NCBI GenBank assembly: GCA_019634625.1
Contig: JAHCBA010000004.1
Span: forward strand, 1-64,000
From: Verrucomicrobiia bacterium
GTDB taxonomy: Bacteria; Verrucomicrobiota; Verrucomicrobiia; Limisphaerales; CAIMTB01
Length of the DNA: 64,000 nt
Direction: 5' to 3'
Below the pieces are notes generated by a model. That model was not told the DNA's origin. It did not search any database and was given only the letters and a program-made list of their open reading frames with translations. The stretch's first letter is position 1. Each line of letters begins with the position of its first letter. Positions 9,151 through 20,248 of the stretch are shown here, one piece after another. A program made the position numbers and the translations under genes.

Positions 9151-10551
9151 ATGGATGCGCACCTGCCGTTCCTCGCCGCTCCCCGCGTGGTTCCCTCCCT
9201 GGATCCGGACTTCCGTCCGGCCGCGCTCGCCGTGCAGGCCTTCGAACGGGAGGCCATTGCCTCGGGCCAGCCCCTCACCCTCGGAATCGCCCTCGAACAG
9301 GCCGATGGTTCCACCTTCCAGTTCCAGCGCCGCTTCCTGCCCCTCGATCACCCCGCCGCCGCGGCCAATGCCTTCTTCCTCGAGCGCCTCGCCCGCTTCC
9401 TCCTCTGGTCCCGCGGCGGCTGGAGAATCCACCTCCAGGGACCCGCTCCCCTCGCCAACGCCCTTCGCGATTACTACTCCCAAACCGAGGCCGGTCGCTT
9501 CGATGCCCAGATCATGGGCGACCGCATTTACGAAAAGCCCTTCACCGTCGAGTCCGTTCCTTCCCTCCCCGGGGAACGCGCCGCCACCCAGGCCCTCGGA
9601 CGCCACTGGGACGGCTGCCGCATTGGCTTCGACCTCGGCGGCTCCGATCGCAAGGTCGCCGCCGTCCTCAATGGCGAACCCGTCTTCACCGAGGAAGTGG
9701 TCTGGGATCCCATCCCCCAGTCCGATCCCGCCTACCACTTCGACGGTGTCATGGATTCCCTCCGCAGAGCCGCCGCCCACCTCCCGCGGGTGGACGCCAT
9801 CGGAGGCAGCGCCGCCGGCGTCTATGTCAACAATCGCCCCAAGGTCGCTTCCCTATTCCGCGGCATCCCCATCCAGCTCTTCGAATCCCGCACCAAAAGC
9901 CTCTTCGCCGAACTCCGTGCCGCCTGGGGCGGCGTTCCCTTCGAAGTCGCCAACGATGGCGAAGTCACCGCCCTCGCCGGCTCCATGGCCCTCGGTCGAA
10001 ACGCCGTCCTCGGCATCGCCATGGGAACCAGCACCGCCGCCGGCTACGTCACCCGCGACGGCGGCATCACCTCCTGGCTCAACGAACTCGCCTTCGTCCC
10101 CGTCGATTACCGGCCCGCCGGACCCCGGGACGAGTGGAGCGGCGACCGCGGCATCGGCTCCCAGTACTTCTCCCAGCAGGCCGTCGGGCGCCTTCTCCCC
10201 GCCTCCGGCATCGAGGCCGATCCCGCCCTCCCGCTCCCCGAGAAACTCAAACTCGTCCAGCAACACATGGCCGCCGGGGACCCCCGCGCCCGCCGCATCT
10301 ACGAAACGATCGGCACCTACCTCGGCTACGGCCTCGCCCACTTCGCCTCCTTCTACGACTGCGACCATGTCCTCGTCCTCGGACGCGTCATGTCCGGCGA
10401 CGGCGGCGCCGTCATCCTCGACGGCGCCCGCGACGTCCTGCGAACCGAGTTCCCCGACCTCGCCGCCCGCATCGCCTTCCACACCCCCGACGAAACCTCC
10501 AAACGCCACGGCCAGGCCGTCGCCGCCGCCAGCCTGCCCGCCCCGGCATAA
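9151..10551 (+). CDS. ROK-family protein (sugar kinase-like)
   Basis: The product is 466 residues with an actin-like ATPase fold of the ROK group. An N-terminal region of about 150 residues of unclear function precedes the phosphate-1 motif IGFDLGGSDRK near residue 160. Later come the AIGGSAAG segment, a VANDGEVTALAGSMALG stretch and the adenosine-type motif AMGTSTAAGYV. ROK proteins phosphorylate hexoses or N-acetylhexosamines, or act as sugar-responsive regulators; no helix-turn-helix is visible here, so a kinase is more likely. The usual zinc-binding cysteine cluster of ROK proteins is not evident. The substrate is unknown. Confidence 0.8.
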   Translation: MDAHLPFLAAPRVVPSLDPDFRPAALAVQAFEREAIASGQPLTLGIALEQADGSTFQFQRRFLPLDHPAAAANAFFLERLARFLLWSRGGWRIHLQGPAPLANALRDYYSQTEAGRFDAQIMGDRIYEKPFTVESVPSLPGERAATQALGRHWDGCRIGFDLGGSDRKVAAVLNGEPVFTEEVVWDPIPQSDPAYHFDGVMDSLRRAAAHLPRVDAIGGSAAGVYVNNRPKVASLFRGIPIQLFESRTKSLFAELRAAWGGVPFEVANDGEVTALAGSMALGRNAVLGIAMGTSTAAGYVTRDGGITSWLNELAFVPVDYRPAGPRDEWSGDRGIGSQYFSQQAVGRLLPASGIEADPALPLPEKLKLVQQHMAAGDPRARRIYETIGTYLGYGLAHFASFYDCDHVLVLGRVMSGDGGAVILDGARDVLRTEFPDLAARIAFHTPDETSKRHGQAVAAASLPAPA

Positions 10552-10554
10552 CCC

Positions 10555-10634
10555 GGGGTCACATCTCTGAATTTGACATTTGGACCCGCTCCCCAGCCCC
10601 GGCCGGCAAATGTCAAATTCAGAGATCCGACCCC
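10555..10634. repeat. Long perfect hairpin, REP-like
   Basis: Perfect 20-base inverted arms at 10563-10582 and 10607-10626 (core CTGAATTTGACATTTG) enclose a 24-base GC-rich loop. An outer GGGGTC / GACCCC pair at 10555-10560 and 10629-10634 extends it. It starts four bases after the ROK stop codon. It could terminate transcription, but there is no T-run, and the structure resembles REP/BIME-type palindromes mobilised by Y1 transposases. No transposase is present nearby. Confidence 0.8.
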
Positions 10635-10643
10635 GCGAATTTT

Positions 10644-10734
10644 GTCTTCCGTCTTCCGTCTTCCGTCTTCCGTCTTCCGTCTTCCGTCTTCCGTCTTCCG
10701 TCTTCCGTCTTCCGGTTTCAGGTTTCAGGTTTCA
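10644..10734. repeat. 7-bp tandem tract: 10 x GTCTTCC then 3 x GGTTTCA
   Basis: Thirteen units hold one unbroken 7-bp register: ten GTCTTCC (10644-10713) switch directly to three GGTTTCA (10714-10734). The same two heptads are adjacent again at 55177-55240. The tract lies between the REP-like hairpin and rseP. Confidence 0.9.
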
Positions 10735-10824
10735 TCCCCCTCCCCCTCCCGCCCGACGCCATTGCCACTCCCGGGGCGACCCGTATAGTGCCCGGACCCG
10801 GACCGCCCCGCGGCCGCCCAATCT

Positions 10825-12455
<1,631 letters not shown>

Positions 12456-12456
<1 letters not shown>

Positions 12457-15400
12457 TGATCCCCCGCGCCCTCCCGCCGCTGCTCCAACCCGCCCTCGCG
12501 TTCCTGATCCTCCTGCCCCTCCTCGCCCGGGTCGCGCCCCTCACCGGCGCGACCGCGGCGGCCGCCACCGAACCGCACTGGATCTGGACCGCCCCCTCCG
12601 CCGACGCGCCCGACCCCGCCGGTGACCCGGCCGCGACGCAGACAGCCTGGTTCCGGCATTCCTTCCGCACCCCGCCCTACACCTGGAACGCCCGCCTCTC
12701 CCTGTCCGCCCCCGCCGGAACCGAGGTCTTCCTCAACGCCCGCCCCGTCGCCGCCTCCCGCGCCTGGGACGAACCGGTCCGCGCCGAGGTCTCCATGAAC
12801 CTCCTCCAGGGCGAAAACATCCTCGCCGTCCGCGTCCCCCGCCCCTCCGGCCAACCCGGCCTCCTTCTCCACCTCCAACTGGGCGGCACCGAAACCCGCC
12901 ACGTCTTCTCCAGTCCCGACTGGCGTGTCACCTCCGAGCAACGCCCCGACTGGCTCGCCCCCGCCTTCGACCCCTCAGGCTGGTCCCCGGCCGTCAGCCT
13001 CGGCGCCCACGGTGTCGAGCCCTGGGGCCATATCCTGGATCGCCCGGTCGCCACCCCCGCCGGGTCCCTCCAACTCCTCCCCGGCTTCGAGGCGACCCTC
13101 CTCCGCTCGGCCCGTCCCAACGAAGGCTCCTGGATCGCCCTCGCCATCGATCCCAAGGGCCGCATCGTCGTCGCCCCCGAAGGCGACGGCCATCCCCTCT
13201 GGCGCTTCACCCCCGCCCCCGACGGCTCCCTCTCCGATCCGGAACCGGTCCCCGCCCCGATCCGCGCCGCCATGGGCCTGCTGTTCGCCCACGGAAGCCT
13301 CTACGCCAATGCCCGCGGTCCCGAAGGCAACGGCCTCTACCGCCTCACCGACACCAACGGCAACGACCGCTTCGATCCGGAGGAAGTCCGCCTCCTCAAA
13401 CGCTTCGCCGGCGGCGGCGAACACGGCTATCACGCCGTCACCCTCGGTCCCGACAACCAGATCTACGTCCTCAACGGCAATACCACCGGCCTCCCCGAAG
13501 GCCTCTCCCCCCACTCCCCCTTCCGCAACGCCGCCGAAGACGTCCTCTCCCTCAATCCCGACGAAACCCACGCCGCCCGCGGTGCCCTCGCCCCCGGCGG
13601 TTATGTCGTCCGCACCGACCCCGACGGCCGCACCTGGGAACTCGTCGCCGCCGGACTCCGCAACGCCTACGACTTCGACTTCCATCCCGACGGCGAACTC
13701 TTCACCTGGGACAGCGACAACGAATGGGACTGGGGCACCCCCTGGTACCGCCCTGCCCGCGTCTTTCACCTCGTCTCCGGCGCCGAAATCGGCTGGCGCG
13801 ACGGCACCCGCGCCTGGCCCGACCACTACCCCGACGCGATCCCCGGCGTCGTGGACATCGGACTCGGCTCGCCCACCGGCGTCCGCTTCGGCACCCGCGC
13901 CCGGTTCCCCGAAAAGTACCGCCGCGCCCTCTTCCTCCAGGACTGGTCCTACGGCCGCATCCTCGCCGTTCACCTCGCACCGCACGGCGCCACCTACCGC
14001 GGCACGTTCGAGGAGTTCCTCAAAGGCCAGCCCCTCAACCTCACCGCCCTCGCCTTTGGTCCCGACGGTGCCATGTACTTCACCACCGGCGGCCGCGGCA
14101 CCCAGTCCGGTCTCTACCGCGTCACCTATCGCGACCCCCTCTCCCCCGCCGATCTTCAACCGGACCTCGCCTCCCCACCCACCCCCGCCCGCCAGCAGCG
14201 CCACGCCCTCGAACAGTTCCACGGCCGCGATCTGCCCGGCGCCGTCGAAGCGGTCTGGGAACTCCTCGGCGATCCCGATCCTGCCCTCCGCTTCGCCGCC
14301 CGCGTCGCCCTCGAAGCCCAGGACCTCTCCCGCTGGCGGCCCCGCGCCCTCGCCGAATCCCATCCCACCCGCGCCCTCACCGCCCTCCTCGCCCTCGCCC
14401 GCACCGGCGGGCCGGAAGACCAGACCGCCCTCTTCCGCGCCCTCGCCCGCTTCCCGCTCACCGGCCTCGACGAAGACCATCGCCTCCTCAAGTACCGCGT
14501 CCTTCAACTCTCCTTCCTCCGCCAGGGACGCCCCTCCCCCGAATGGACCTCCCGCGCCATCGAACGTCTCGGCCCGCTCTACCCCGCTCCCGGCTGGCGC
14601 GAGAATTTCGAACTCGCCCGGCTCCTGATCTTCCTCGAAGCCCCATCCGTCGTCGGCCGCACCCTCGACCTCCTCGCCGCCGCCCCCTCCCAACAACAGC
14701 AGATCCACTACCTCGCCCAACTCCGGCACCTCCGCTCCGGCTGGACCCCGCCGGACCGCGAACGCTACTTCGACGGGTGGCTCCAACCCCGCGATCACCT
14801 CCCCCAGCCCGGCTCCCTCCTCCACTGGTTCCACGATGTCGGACGCGACTACGTGGATGGCACCAACCTCGACCGTCACCTCGAAACGTTCCGCCGCGAC
14901 GCCATCGCCCACCTCTCCGAATCCGAACGCGCCGCCCTCCGCCCACGCCTCGACGCCCCCATCGTCCGGGCCCAGGTCATCCCGCCCCAGCCCCGGTCCT
15001 TCGTCCAGGAATGGACCATGGACGACCTCATCCCCCAGCTCGATCGCGCCTCCTACGGCCGCAACTTCGATCGCGGTCGCCGCGCCTTCATCGACGCCCA
15101 ATGCTACCTCTGCCACCGCTTCGGCAACGCCGGCGGTTCCATCGGACCCGACATCACCGCCACCGCCTCCAAATACGGCCGCCGCGAACTCCTCGAATCC
15201 CTCATCGATCCCTCCCGCGTCATCTCCGACCAGTACCAGAACGTCCGGGTCTTCCTCCTCGACGGCGATGAAGTCACCGGCCGGCTCCTCGCCGAATCCG
15301 ACTCAGGCTGGACCCTCGAAACCGACCCGCTCGCCGCCACCGAACGTTTCGTCCCCCGGGCCGACGCGGAATCCATCGAACCTTCCCCGATCTCCGGCAT

Positions 15401-15545
15401 GCCCGAAGGCCTCCTCAATGGCCTCACCGCCGGGGAAATCCTCGACATGATCGCCTTCATCGAAAGCGGTGGCCGCCCCGATGCCCCTGCCTTCCAGTCC
15501 CCCAATACCCGGCCCCAATACTCCGGCCCTGATTCCAGGCCCTGA
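12456..15545 (+). CDS. PVC-type secreted haem-binding (CxxCH) protein with beta-propeller
   Basis: The product is 1029 residues. An N-terminal signal-like helix (LAFLILLPLLARVAPL) leads to a galactose-binding-like beta domain (about 40-190). A glucose/sorbosone-dehydrogenase-type propeller follows, with blocks such as LRNAYDFDFHPDGELFTWDS and LTALAFGPDGAMYFTTGG. Then comes a helical repeat region and a C-terminal cytochrome-c-like domain with CYLCH at 883-887 and a downstream GPDITATASKYGRRELLESL segment. This architecture is typical of Planctomycetes and Verrucomicrobia and is probably periplasmic. The substrate is unknown. The gene is coupled to rseP and converges on the DUF1501 gene, a family that often accompanies such haem proteins. 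Confidence 0.88.
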
Positions 15546-15582
15546 TTCCCGGCCCTGACCGCACGCCCCACCCTGCCCGTCC

Positions 15583-17091
15583 TCACGCCAGCACCGCGCG
15601 GAGCACGTGCCCGTGCACATCCGTGAGCCGCCGGTCCGCCCCGTTGTGCCGGAAGGTCAGCCGCTCGTGGTCCAGCCCCAACAGGTGCAGCAGCGTGGCG
15701 TGCACATCGTAAGTCGTCACCTTTTCCCCCACCGCCTTCCACGACCACGCATCGCTCTCCCCGCAACTCACCCCCGCCCGCACTCCCGCCCCCGCCAGCC
15801 ATCCCACCGAGGTCCCGCCATTGTGGTCCCGCCCGGTGGCCCCCTGCGTGAAAGGCATCCGTCCGAACTCCGTGCTCCACACCACCAGGGTGTCCTCCCA
15901 CAACCCCCGCGCCTTCAGATCCCGCAGCAGCCCCGCAATCGGCCGGTCCGTCGCCACCGCCATCTTCGGCAGCTCCGTGATGATGTCCGCGTGGTTGTCC
16001 CAGTTGTTCGTCGGCCCCCCCGCCCCGCTCCACACCTGCACAAACCGCACCCCGCGCTCCACCAGCCGCCGCGCCAGTAAACACCGCCGCCCAAAATCCT
16101 CCGTGGCCGCCTCCCCCATCCCGTACAACGCCCGCGTCGCCTCGCTCTCCGATCCCACATCGAAGGCCTCGGGCGCCGCCAGTTGCATCCGCGCCGCCAG
16201 TTCGTAACTCCGGATCCGCGCCTCCAGCCGCGTGTCCTCCGGCGTGGCCGCCAGATGCCGCTCGTTCATCCGCCGCAACAACGCCCGCCCCGGTTCCTCC
16301 CCATCCCCCGACACCGACATCCCCCCCGCCGGCGGACGCAGATACGGAATCGGTTCGGCCGCCCCCGCCTGGATCACCGTCCCCGCATGCGTCACCGGCA
16401 GGAACCCCGCCGAAAAGTTCCCCCGCTGATTGTAGGGAAGCCCCCGCGGATCCGGCAGTACCACGAAGGTCGGCAGGTTGTCCGACAGGTTGCCCAACGC
16501 ATAGGACACCCAGGCGCCCATGCTCGGAAAACCCGGAATCAGAAACCCCGTGTTCATCAGGTAACTCGCCGGACCATGCACATTGGTCCGCGACTCGACC
16601 GCCATCAGGAACGCGATGTCATCCACACACCCCGCCAGGTTCGGAAACACATCGCTCACCCAACGCCCGCTCTCCCCATGCTGCCGGAAGGCAAACGGCG
16701 ACTTCATCACCCGCCCAGGCTCGCTCGTCGCCGCCTCCACCCGCGATCCATCCCCCGGATCGAACACCTCCCCATGCAACCGCTCCAGCGCCGGCTTGTA
16801 ATCGAAGGTGTCCATCTGGCTCACCCCGCCGTTCATGAACAACTGGATCACCCTCTTCACCTTCGGCGGAAAGTGCGGAGCCACCGCCCCCACCGCCCCC
16901 ACCGCCGCATCCGCCATCGCCCGCTCCCGGAACACCATCCCCGCCAGCGCCATGCCTCCCAACCCCCCACCCAGCCGCTCCAAAAACGCCCGGCGATCCC
17001 CCCGCCAACGCTCCCCTCCACCCGCGTATTCCAGCGCCCAACCCGCAGACCCTCCGCTGCGACTCGTCCTTCCCATGGATTCGGTGTTCAT
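15583..17091 (-). CDS. DUF1501 family protein with Tat-type signal
   Basis: The product is 502 residues. The N-terminus carries RRAFLERLGGGLGGMALAGM near residues 33-52, a twin-arginine-like export signal. The body has the DUF1501 pattern: KRVIQLFMNGGVSQMDTFDYKP, ARMQLAAPEAFDV, LVERGVRFVQVWSGAGGPTNNWDNH and TLVVWSTEFGRMPF, an alkaline-phosphatase-superfamily fold related to sulfatases. The C-terminus LLGLDHERLTFRHNGADRRLTDVHG is diagnostic. DUF1501 genes usually pair with haem-binding DUF1549/DUF1553 or CxxCH proteins in PVC bacteria, and one lies convergently 38 bases away. The reaction is unknown. Confidence 0.9.
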   Translation of the reverse strand: MNTESMGRTSRSGGSAGWALEYAGGGERWRGDRRAFLERLGGGLGGMALAGMVFRERAMADAAVGAVGAVAPHFPPKVKRVIQLFMNGGVSQMDTFDYKPALERLHGEVFDPGDGSRVEAATSEPGRVMKSPFAFRQHGESGRWVSDVFPNLAGCVDDIAFLMAVESRTNVHGPASYLMNTGFLIPGFPSMGAWVSYALGNLSDNLPTFVVLPDPRGLPYNQRGNFSAGFLPVTHAGTVIQAGAAEPIPYLRPPAGGMSVSGDGEEPGRALLRRMNERHLAATPEDTRLEARIRSYELAARMQLAAPEAFDVGSESEATRALYGMGEAATEDFGRRCLLARRLVERGVRFVQVWSGAGGPTNNWDNHADIITELPKMAVATDRPIAGLLRDLKARGLWEDTLVVWSTEFGRMPFTQGATGRDHNGGTSVGWLAGAGVRAGVSCGESDAWSWKAVGEKVTTYDVHATLLHLLGLDHERLTFRHNGADRRLTDVHGHVLRAVLA

Positions 17092-17240
17092 GGCTGCGTC
17101 CTTGCAATCGGGATGACAGTGATCCTACTCACCCTCCCACCCCCTTGTCGATCCACAGCGGTGCCTTCCCCACAGCCTCCGATCTGGGCCCGCCCTCCCG
17201 CCTTGAATCCCCCTCCTCCCCGCCCCACCCTCGCCCGTCC

Positions 17241-18422
17241 ATGTCCGAATCGCTGCGGCGCTGGACCGAATCCGCCGAAACCTTCTTCCTCGAAGTCATC
17301 TTCGAGCAGCGACGCGGTCGCCTCGCCACCCTCGTGCGCGCCGCCCTTCACGGCCTCTCTTACGGATACCGCCTGGCCATCAAGATCCGCAGGGTTCTCT
17401 ACGATTCCCGCCTCATCCGCGACAGCACGCTCGGCGTCCAGGTCATCGCCATCGGCAACCTCACCGTCGGCGGTACCGGCAAGACTCCCGTCGTCGAAAA
17501 ATTCGCCCGCCAGCTCAAGGACCAGGGCCGCACCGTCGCCATCCTTTCACGCGGTTACCGCTCCAAGCCTCCACCTCTCTCCCGCCGCTTCATCGACCGC
17601 ATCCTCTTCCGCCGCGAACAGACTCCCCCGCGGGTCGTCTCCGATGGCACCTCCCTCCTCCTCGACTCCGAAAGCGCCGGCGACGAACCCTACATGCTCG
17701 CCTCCAACCTCAAGGACGTCATCGTCCTCGTGGACAAGGACCGCGTTAAGGCCGGACGCTACGCCATCGAGAAGTTCGGATGCGACACCCTCCTCCTCGA
17801 TGACGGCTTCCAGTACTGGAAACTGCGCGGCCGCCGTCAGGACGTCGTCCTCGTCGATTGCCAGCAGCCCTTCGGCAATCAGTTCCTCCTGCCCCGTGGC
17901 ACCCTGCGCGAACCCCCGTCTCACCTCGCCCGCGCCCATGTCATCTTCATCACCAAGAGCGATGGCAACACCGTCGCCCTCCGGGAACGCATCGCCGCCC
18001 TCAATCCCAAGGCCCCCATCATCGAGTGCGTCCATCATCCCCTCTATTTCGAGGATGTCTTCACCGGGGAACGCCAGGCCATCTCTTTCATCGCCGGGCG
18101 CCGCATCGCCGCCCTCAGCGGCATCGCCCAGCCCGAAAGCTTCGAGGAGGGCGCCCGCAAACTCGGCGCCGAAGTCGTCTATCAGCGCCGCTTCGCCGAT
18201 CACCATCGCTTCACTCAGAAGGAACTCATCGACGCCATCAACCGCAGCAAGAAGCGCCGCGCCGAACTCCTCATCACCACTCAGAAGGACGCCGTCCGCT
18301 TCCCCAAACTCGACCGCCGCGACCTCCCCATCTACTTCATGCGCGTCGAAATCAAAATCATCTCCGGCGCAAACGGCTTCCGAGACTGCGTGAATCGCAT
18401 CTGCTTCCGTCATCCGGGCTGA
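17241..18422 (+). CDS. lpxK: Tetraacyldisaccharide 4'-kinase (lipid A biosynthesis)
   Basis: The product is 393 residues. LpxK phosphorylates the 4' position of the lipid A disaccharide at the inner membrane. The Walker A region reads IAIGNLTVGGTGKTPVVEKF around residues 70-88, followed by AILSRGYRSK, GDEPYMLA and the LLLDDGFQYWKL segment, all hallmark LpxK motifs. The N-terminal helix (LRAALHGLSYGYRLAIKIRR region) is the usual membrane-associated part. ATG 17241 is chosen because MSESLRRW begins the family-like N-terminus; an earlier in-frame start lacks similarity. It shows that the organism makes a phosphorylated lipid A. It is divergent from the DUF1501 gene, with about 150 bases between. 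Confidence 0.95.
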   Translation: MSESLRRWTESAETFFLEVIFEQRRGRLATLVRAALHGLSYGYRLAIKIRRVLYDSRLIRDSTLGVQVIAIGNLTVGGTGKTPVVEKFARQLKDQGRTVAILSRGYRSKPPPLSRRFIDRILFRREQTPPRVVSDGTSLLLDSESAGDEPYMLASNLKDVIVLVDKDRVKAGRYAIEKFGCDTLLLDDGFQYWKLRGRRQDVVLVDCQQPFGNQFLLPRGTLREPPSHLARAHVIFITKSDGNTVALRERIAALNPKAPIIECVHHPLYFEDVFTGERQAISFIAGRRIAALSGIAQPESFEEGARKLGAEVVYQRRFADHHRFTQKELIDAINRSKKRRAELLITTQKDAVRFPKLDRRDLPIYFMRVEIKIISGANGFRDCVNRICFRHPG

Positions 18423-18439
18423 TTCGCGATTCAGCAACC

Positions 18440-18598
18440 GTGCATCCCGAAGTTGTCGGGAGAGGTGCGAGTTTCGCGAAGCATCATCTCGGAGGGCCGG
18501 GTTCCACGAGGCCGCAGCGGAGTGATGCAATGGATTGAGGACTCGCTGAGCTCGTCCCTCCGATTCGCTGCCTCCTCACCCACAACTCCAGGATGCAC
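18440..18598 (-). repeat. MITE-like palindromic element, copy 3 (complete, 159 bp, inverted)
   Basis: The ends GTGCATCC (18440-18447) and GGATGCAC (18591-18598) bound 159 bp, the same length as the copy at 7388-7546 but in the opposite orientation. The inner TTCGCGAAGCAT, CGGAGGGCCGGGTTCC and GAGCTCGTCCCTCCG segments are conserved. It begins 17 bases after the lpxK stop codon. Confidence 0.8.
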
Positions 18599-18705
18599 CG
18601 ATTCAGCAACTCACCCTACATTCACCATTGACCCAGCCGTGTCTATCAGGGCAAGAATGCCTCCTCTGGTTCGTTTCAATAACGACTCATTATTCACACA
18701 CGTAC

Positions 18706-19026
18706 ATGATACCCAGTCCCGAAGCCTTGCGTCGCGCCGGTGAAATCCTCCGCGAGATCGAAGAACTTCAGCAGGAGATGGCATCCCTTTTCGGCGGTGC
18801 CACCAAACCCGCCGCCGCCCCGGCCAAACGCCGCGGCCGCCCGCCCGGCAGTGGCAGGGCCGCTGCCAGGGCCTCCGCCGCTTCCGGCGCCGCTTCCGCA
18901 GGCTCCTCCTCCGGCAAGTCCCGCCGTCAGATGAGCCCCGAAGGCCGCGCCCGTATCGCCGCCGCCGCCCGCGCCCGCTGGGCCCGCTACAACGCCGCCA
19001 AGAAGAAGAAGCAGGGCTCCGAATAA
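18706..19026 (+). CDS. Small basic AT-hook-like protein
   Basis: The product is 106 residues and not assigned to a named family. Residues 3-25 form a predicted amphipathic helix (SPEALRRAGEILREIEELQQ). Then a Lys/Arg/Ala/Pro-rich linker contains KRRGRPPGSG, an AT-hook core (RGRP), and the C-terminus has MSPEGRARIAAAARARWARY followed by a lysine cluster. This layout suggests a nucleoid-associated or DNA-binding protein, but no function is shown. ATG 18706 is preferred because the upstream extension to 18628 has no basic-protein character. A strong terminator follows at 19110-19147. Confidence 0.75.
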   Translation: MIPSPEALRRAGEILREIEELQQEMASLFGGATKPAAAPAKRRGRPPGSGRAAARASAASGAASAGSSSGKSRRQMSPEGRARIAAAARARWARYNAAKKKKQGSE

Positions 19027-19109
19027 CGTCCCCGTACCCCGCCACCCGGGATCCCTCGGGATCCCTCGGATCGCGGGCCTGCAAGCCGTCACCCTTCGGC
19101 TCGCACCCA

Positions 19110-19147
19110 CGAAAACCCACCTCCGCGCCCGCAGAGGTGGGTTTTCG
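19110..19147. terminator. Rho-independent terminator
   Basis: Perfect 14-base arms (CGAAAACCCACCTC at 19110-19123 and its inverse at 19134-19147) enclose a 10-base loop, followed by CTTTCCCCTTTC. It ends the AT-hook gene and, read the other way, could end the metal-transporter operon, whose last stop is at 19223. Confidence 0.85.
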
Positions 19148-19222
19148 CTTTCCCCTTTCACTTTCCCCTTTCGCCTTACGGCATCGCCCTTCAAGGCGAA
19201 CCGTGGTCGTTCATCCCAGCCC

Positions 19223-20248
19223 TCACGAATGCCTCGCTTTCCCGGACGCCCAGCCGGATCTCCCCGCCCCCGCCCCCTCGGGTGCGTCCGCCAGATCCGG
19301 AACCCGCCGCCTCGCCGCCCACCGCGACCACCCCCTCCATCCCCATACCAATCCAAACAAACACCCGCTCGCCACCACCATCGCCCCAGCCGTCGAGCAA
19401 TCCAACCACACCGCCAGATGCATCCCCGCCACCGAACTCACCGCAGCCTGAACCCCAATCCATCCCAGGATTCGCGGCAACCGGTCCGATATCATCGACG
19501 CCGTGGCCCCGGGAAACACCAGCATCGCCACCACCAGGATCGCCCCCACCGACTCGAACGCGCTGACCACCACCACCGCCAGCCATCCCATCAACAGAAA
19601 ATGCACCGTCCCCGCCCGGATCCCCAGCGATGTCGCCAGTCCCGCATCAAATGAACTCACCAGCAGCTCCTTGTAGAACGTCACGATCAGCACCACGGTC
19701 GCCCCCCCCACCACCCCCATCCGCACCACGGGTACCGGCGCCAGCTCCCGCCCGGCCCATGTCAGAAAAGCCTGAAACGGTACAAACCCGATCTCACCGT
19801 ACAAGACACAGTCCGCGTCCAGATCCACCTGGTCCGCGAACACTGTGATCACCACCACCCCCAGCGCGAACAGTGCCGTGAACACCGTCCCCATCGCCGC
19901 ATCCTGCTTGATCCGCGAACCCCGGATCAGCCACTCGATCAAGACCGTCGTCAGCACCGCCGCCACCACCGCCCCAAAATAAGGAACCGCCGAGTTCCGA
20001 ACGTCCACCCCCTCCCCCATCACCATGCTCCCCAGCAGATAGGCCCCGGCCAGCCCCGGCAGAATACCATGCCCGATCGCGTCCCCCATCAACGCCATCC
20101 TCCGCAATATCAAATACTGCCCCACCAGCCCGCAGGTGCCCGTCACCAGGAATCCCATCAGCATCACCCATCCACTCAAGGCAAGATCCTCCGTCCACGG
20201 CTGCACAAACACCCGGTGCCATTCCAGCGGCGGAATCAGCTCACTCAT
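19223..20248 (-). CDS. Metal-ion ABC transporter permease (second permease)
   Basis: The product is 341 residues of the ABC-3 permease family (ZnuB/MntB/SitC/D-like), with eight or so hydrophobic segments. Typical motifs include LMGDAIGHGILPGLAGAYLLG, IKQDAAMGTVFTALFALGVVVIT and FKELLVSSFDAGLATSLGI-like FYKELLVSSFD. It would form the inner-membrane channel with the upstream permease for Mn, Zn or Fe import. ATG 20248 overlaps the end of the preceding gene by eight bases, showing translational coupling; the longer frame upstream of it is a shadow. It is the last gene of the four-gene operon. The specificity cannot be told from sequence. Confidence 0.9.
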   Translation of the reverse strand: MSELIPPLEWHRVFVQPWTEDLALSGWVMLMGFLVTGTCGLVGQYLILRRMALMGDAIGHGILPGLAGAYLLGSMVMGEGVDVRNSAVPYFGAVVAAVLTTVLIEWLIRGSRIKQDAAMGTVFTALFALGVVVITVFADQVDLDADCVLYGEIGFVPFQAFLTWAGRELAPVPVVRMGVVGGATVVLIVTFYKELLVSSFDAGLATSLGIRAGTVHFLLMGWLAVVVVSAFESVGAILVVAMLVFPGATASMISDRLPRILGWIGVQAAVSSVAGMHLAVWLDCSTAGAMVVASGCLFGLVWGWRGWSRWAARRRVPDLADAPEGAGAGRSGWASGKARHS

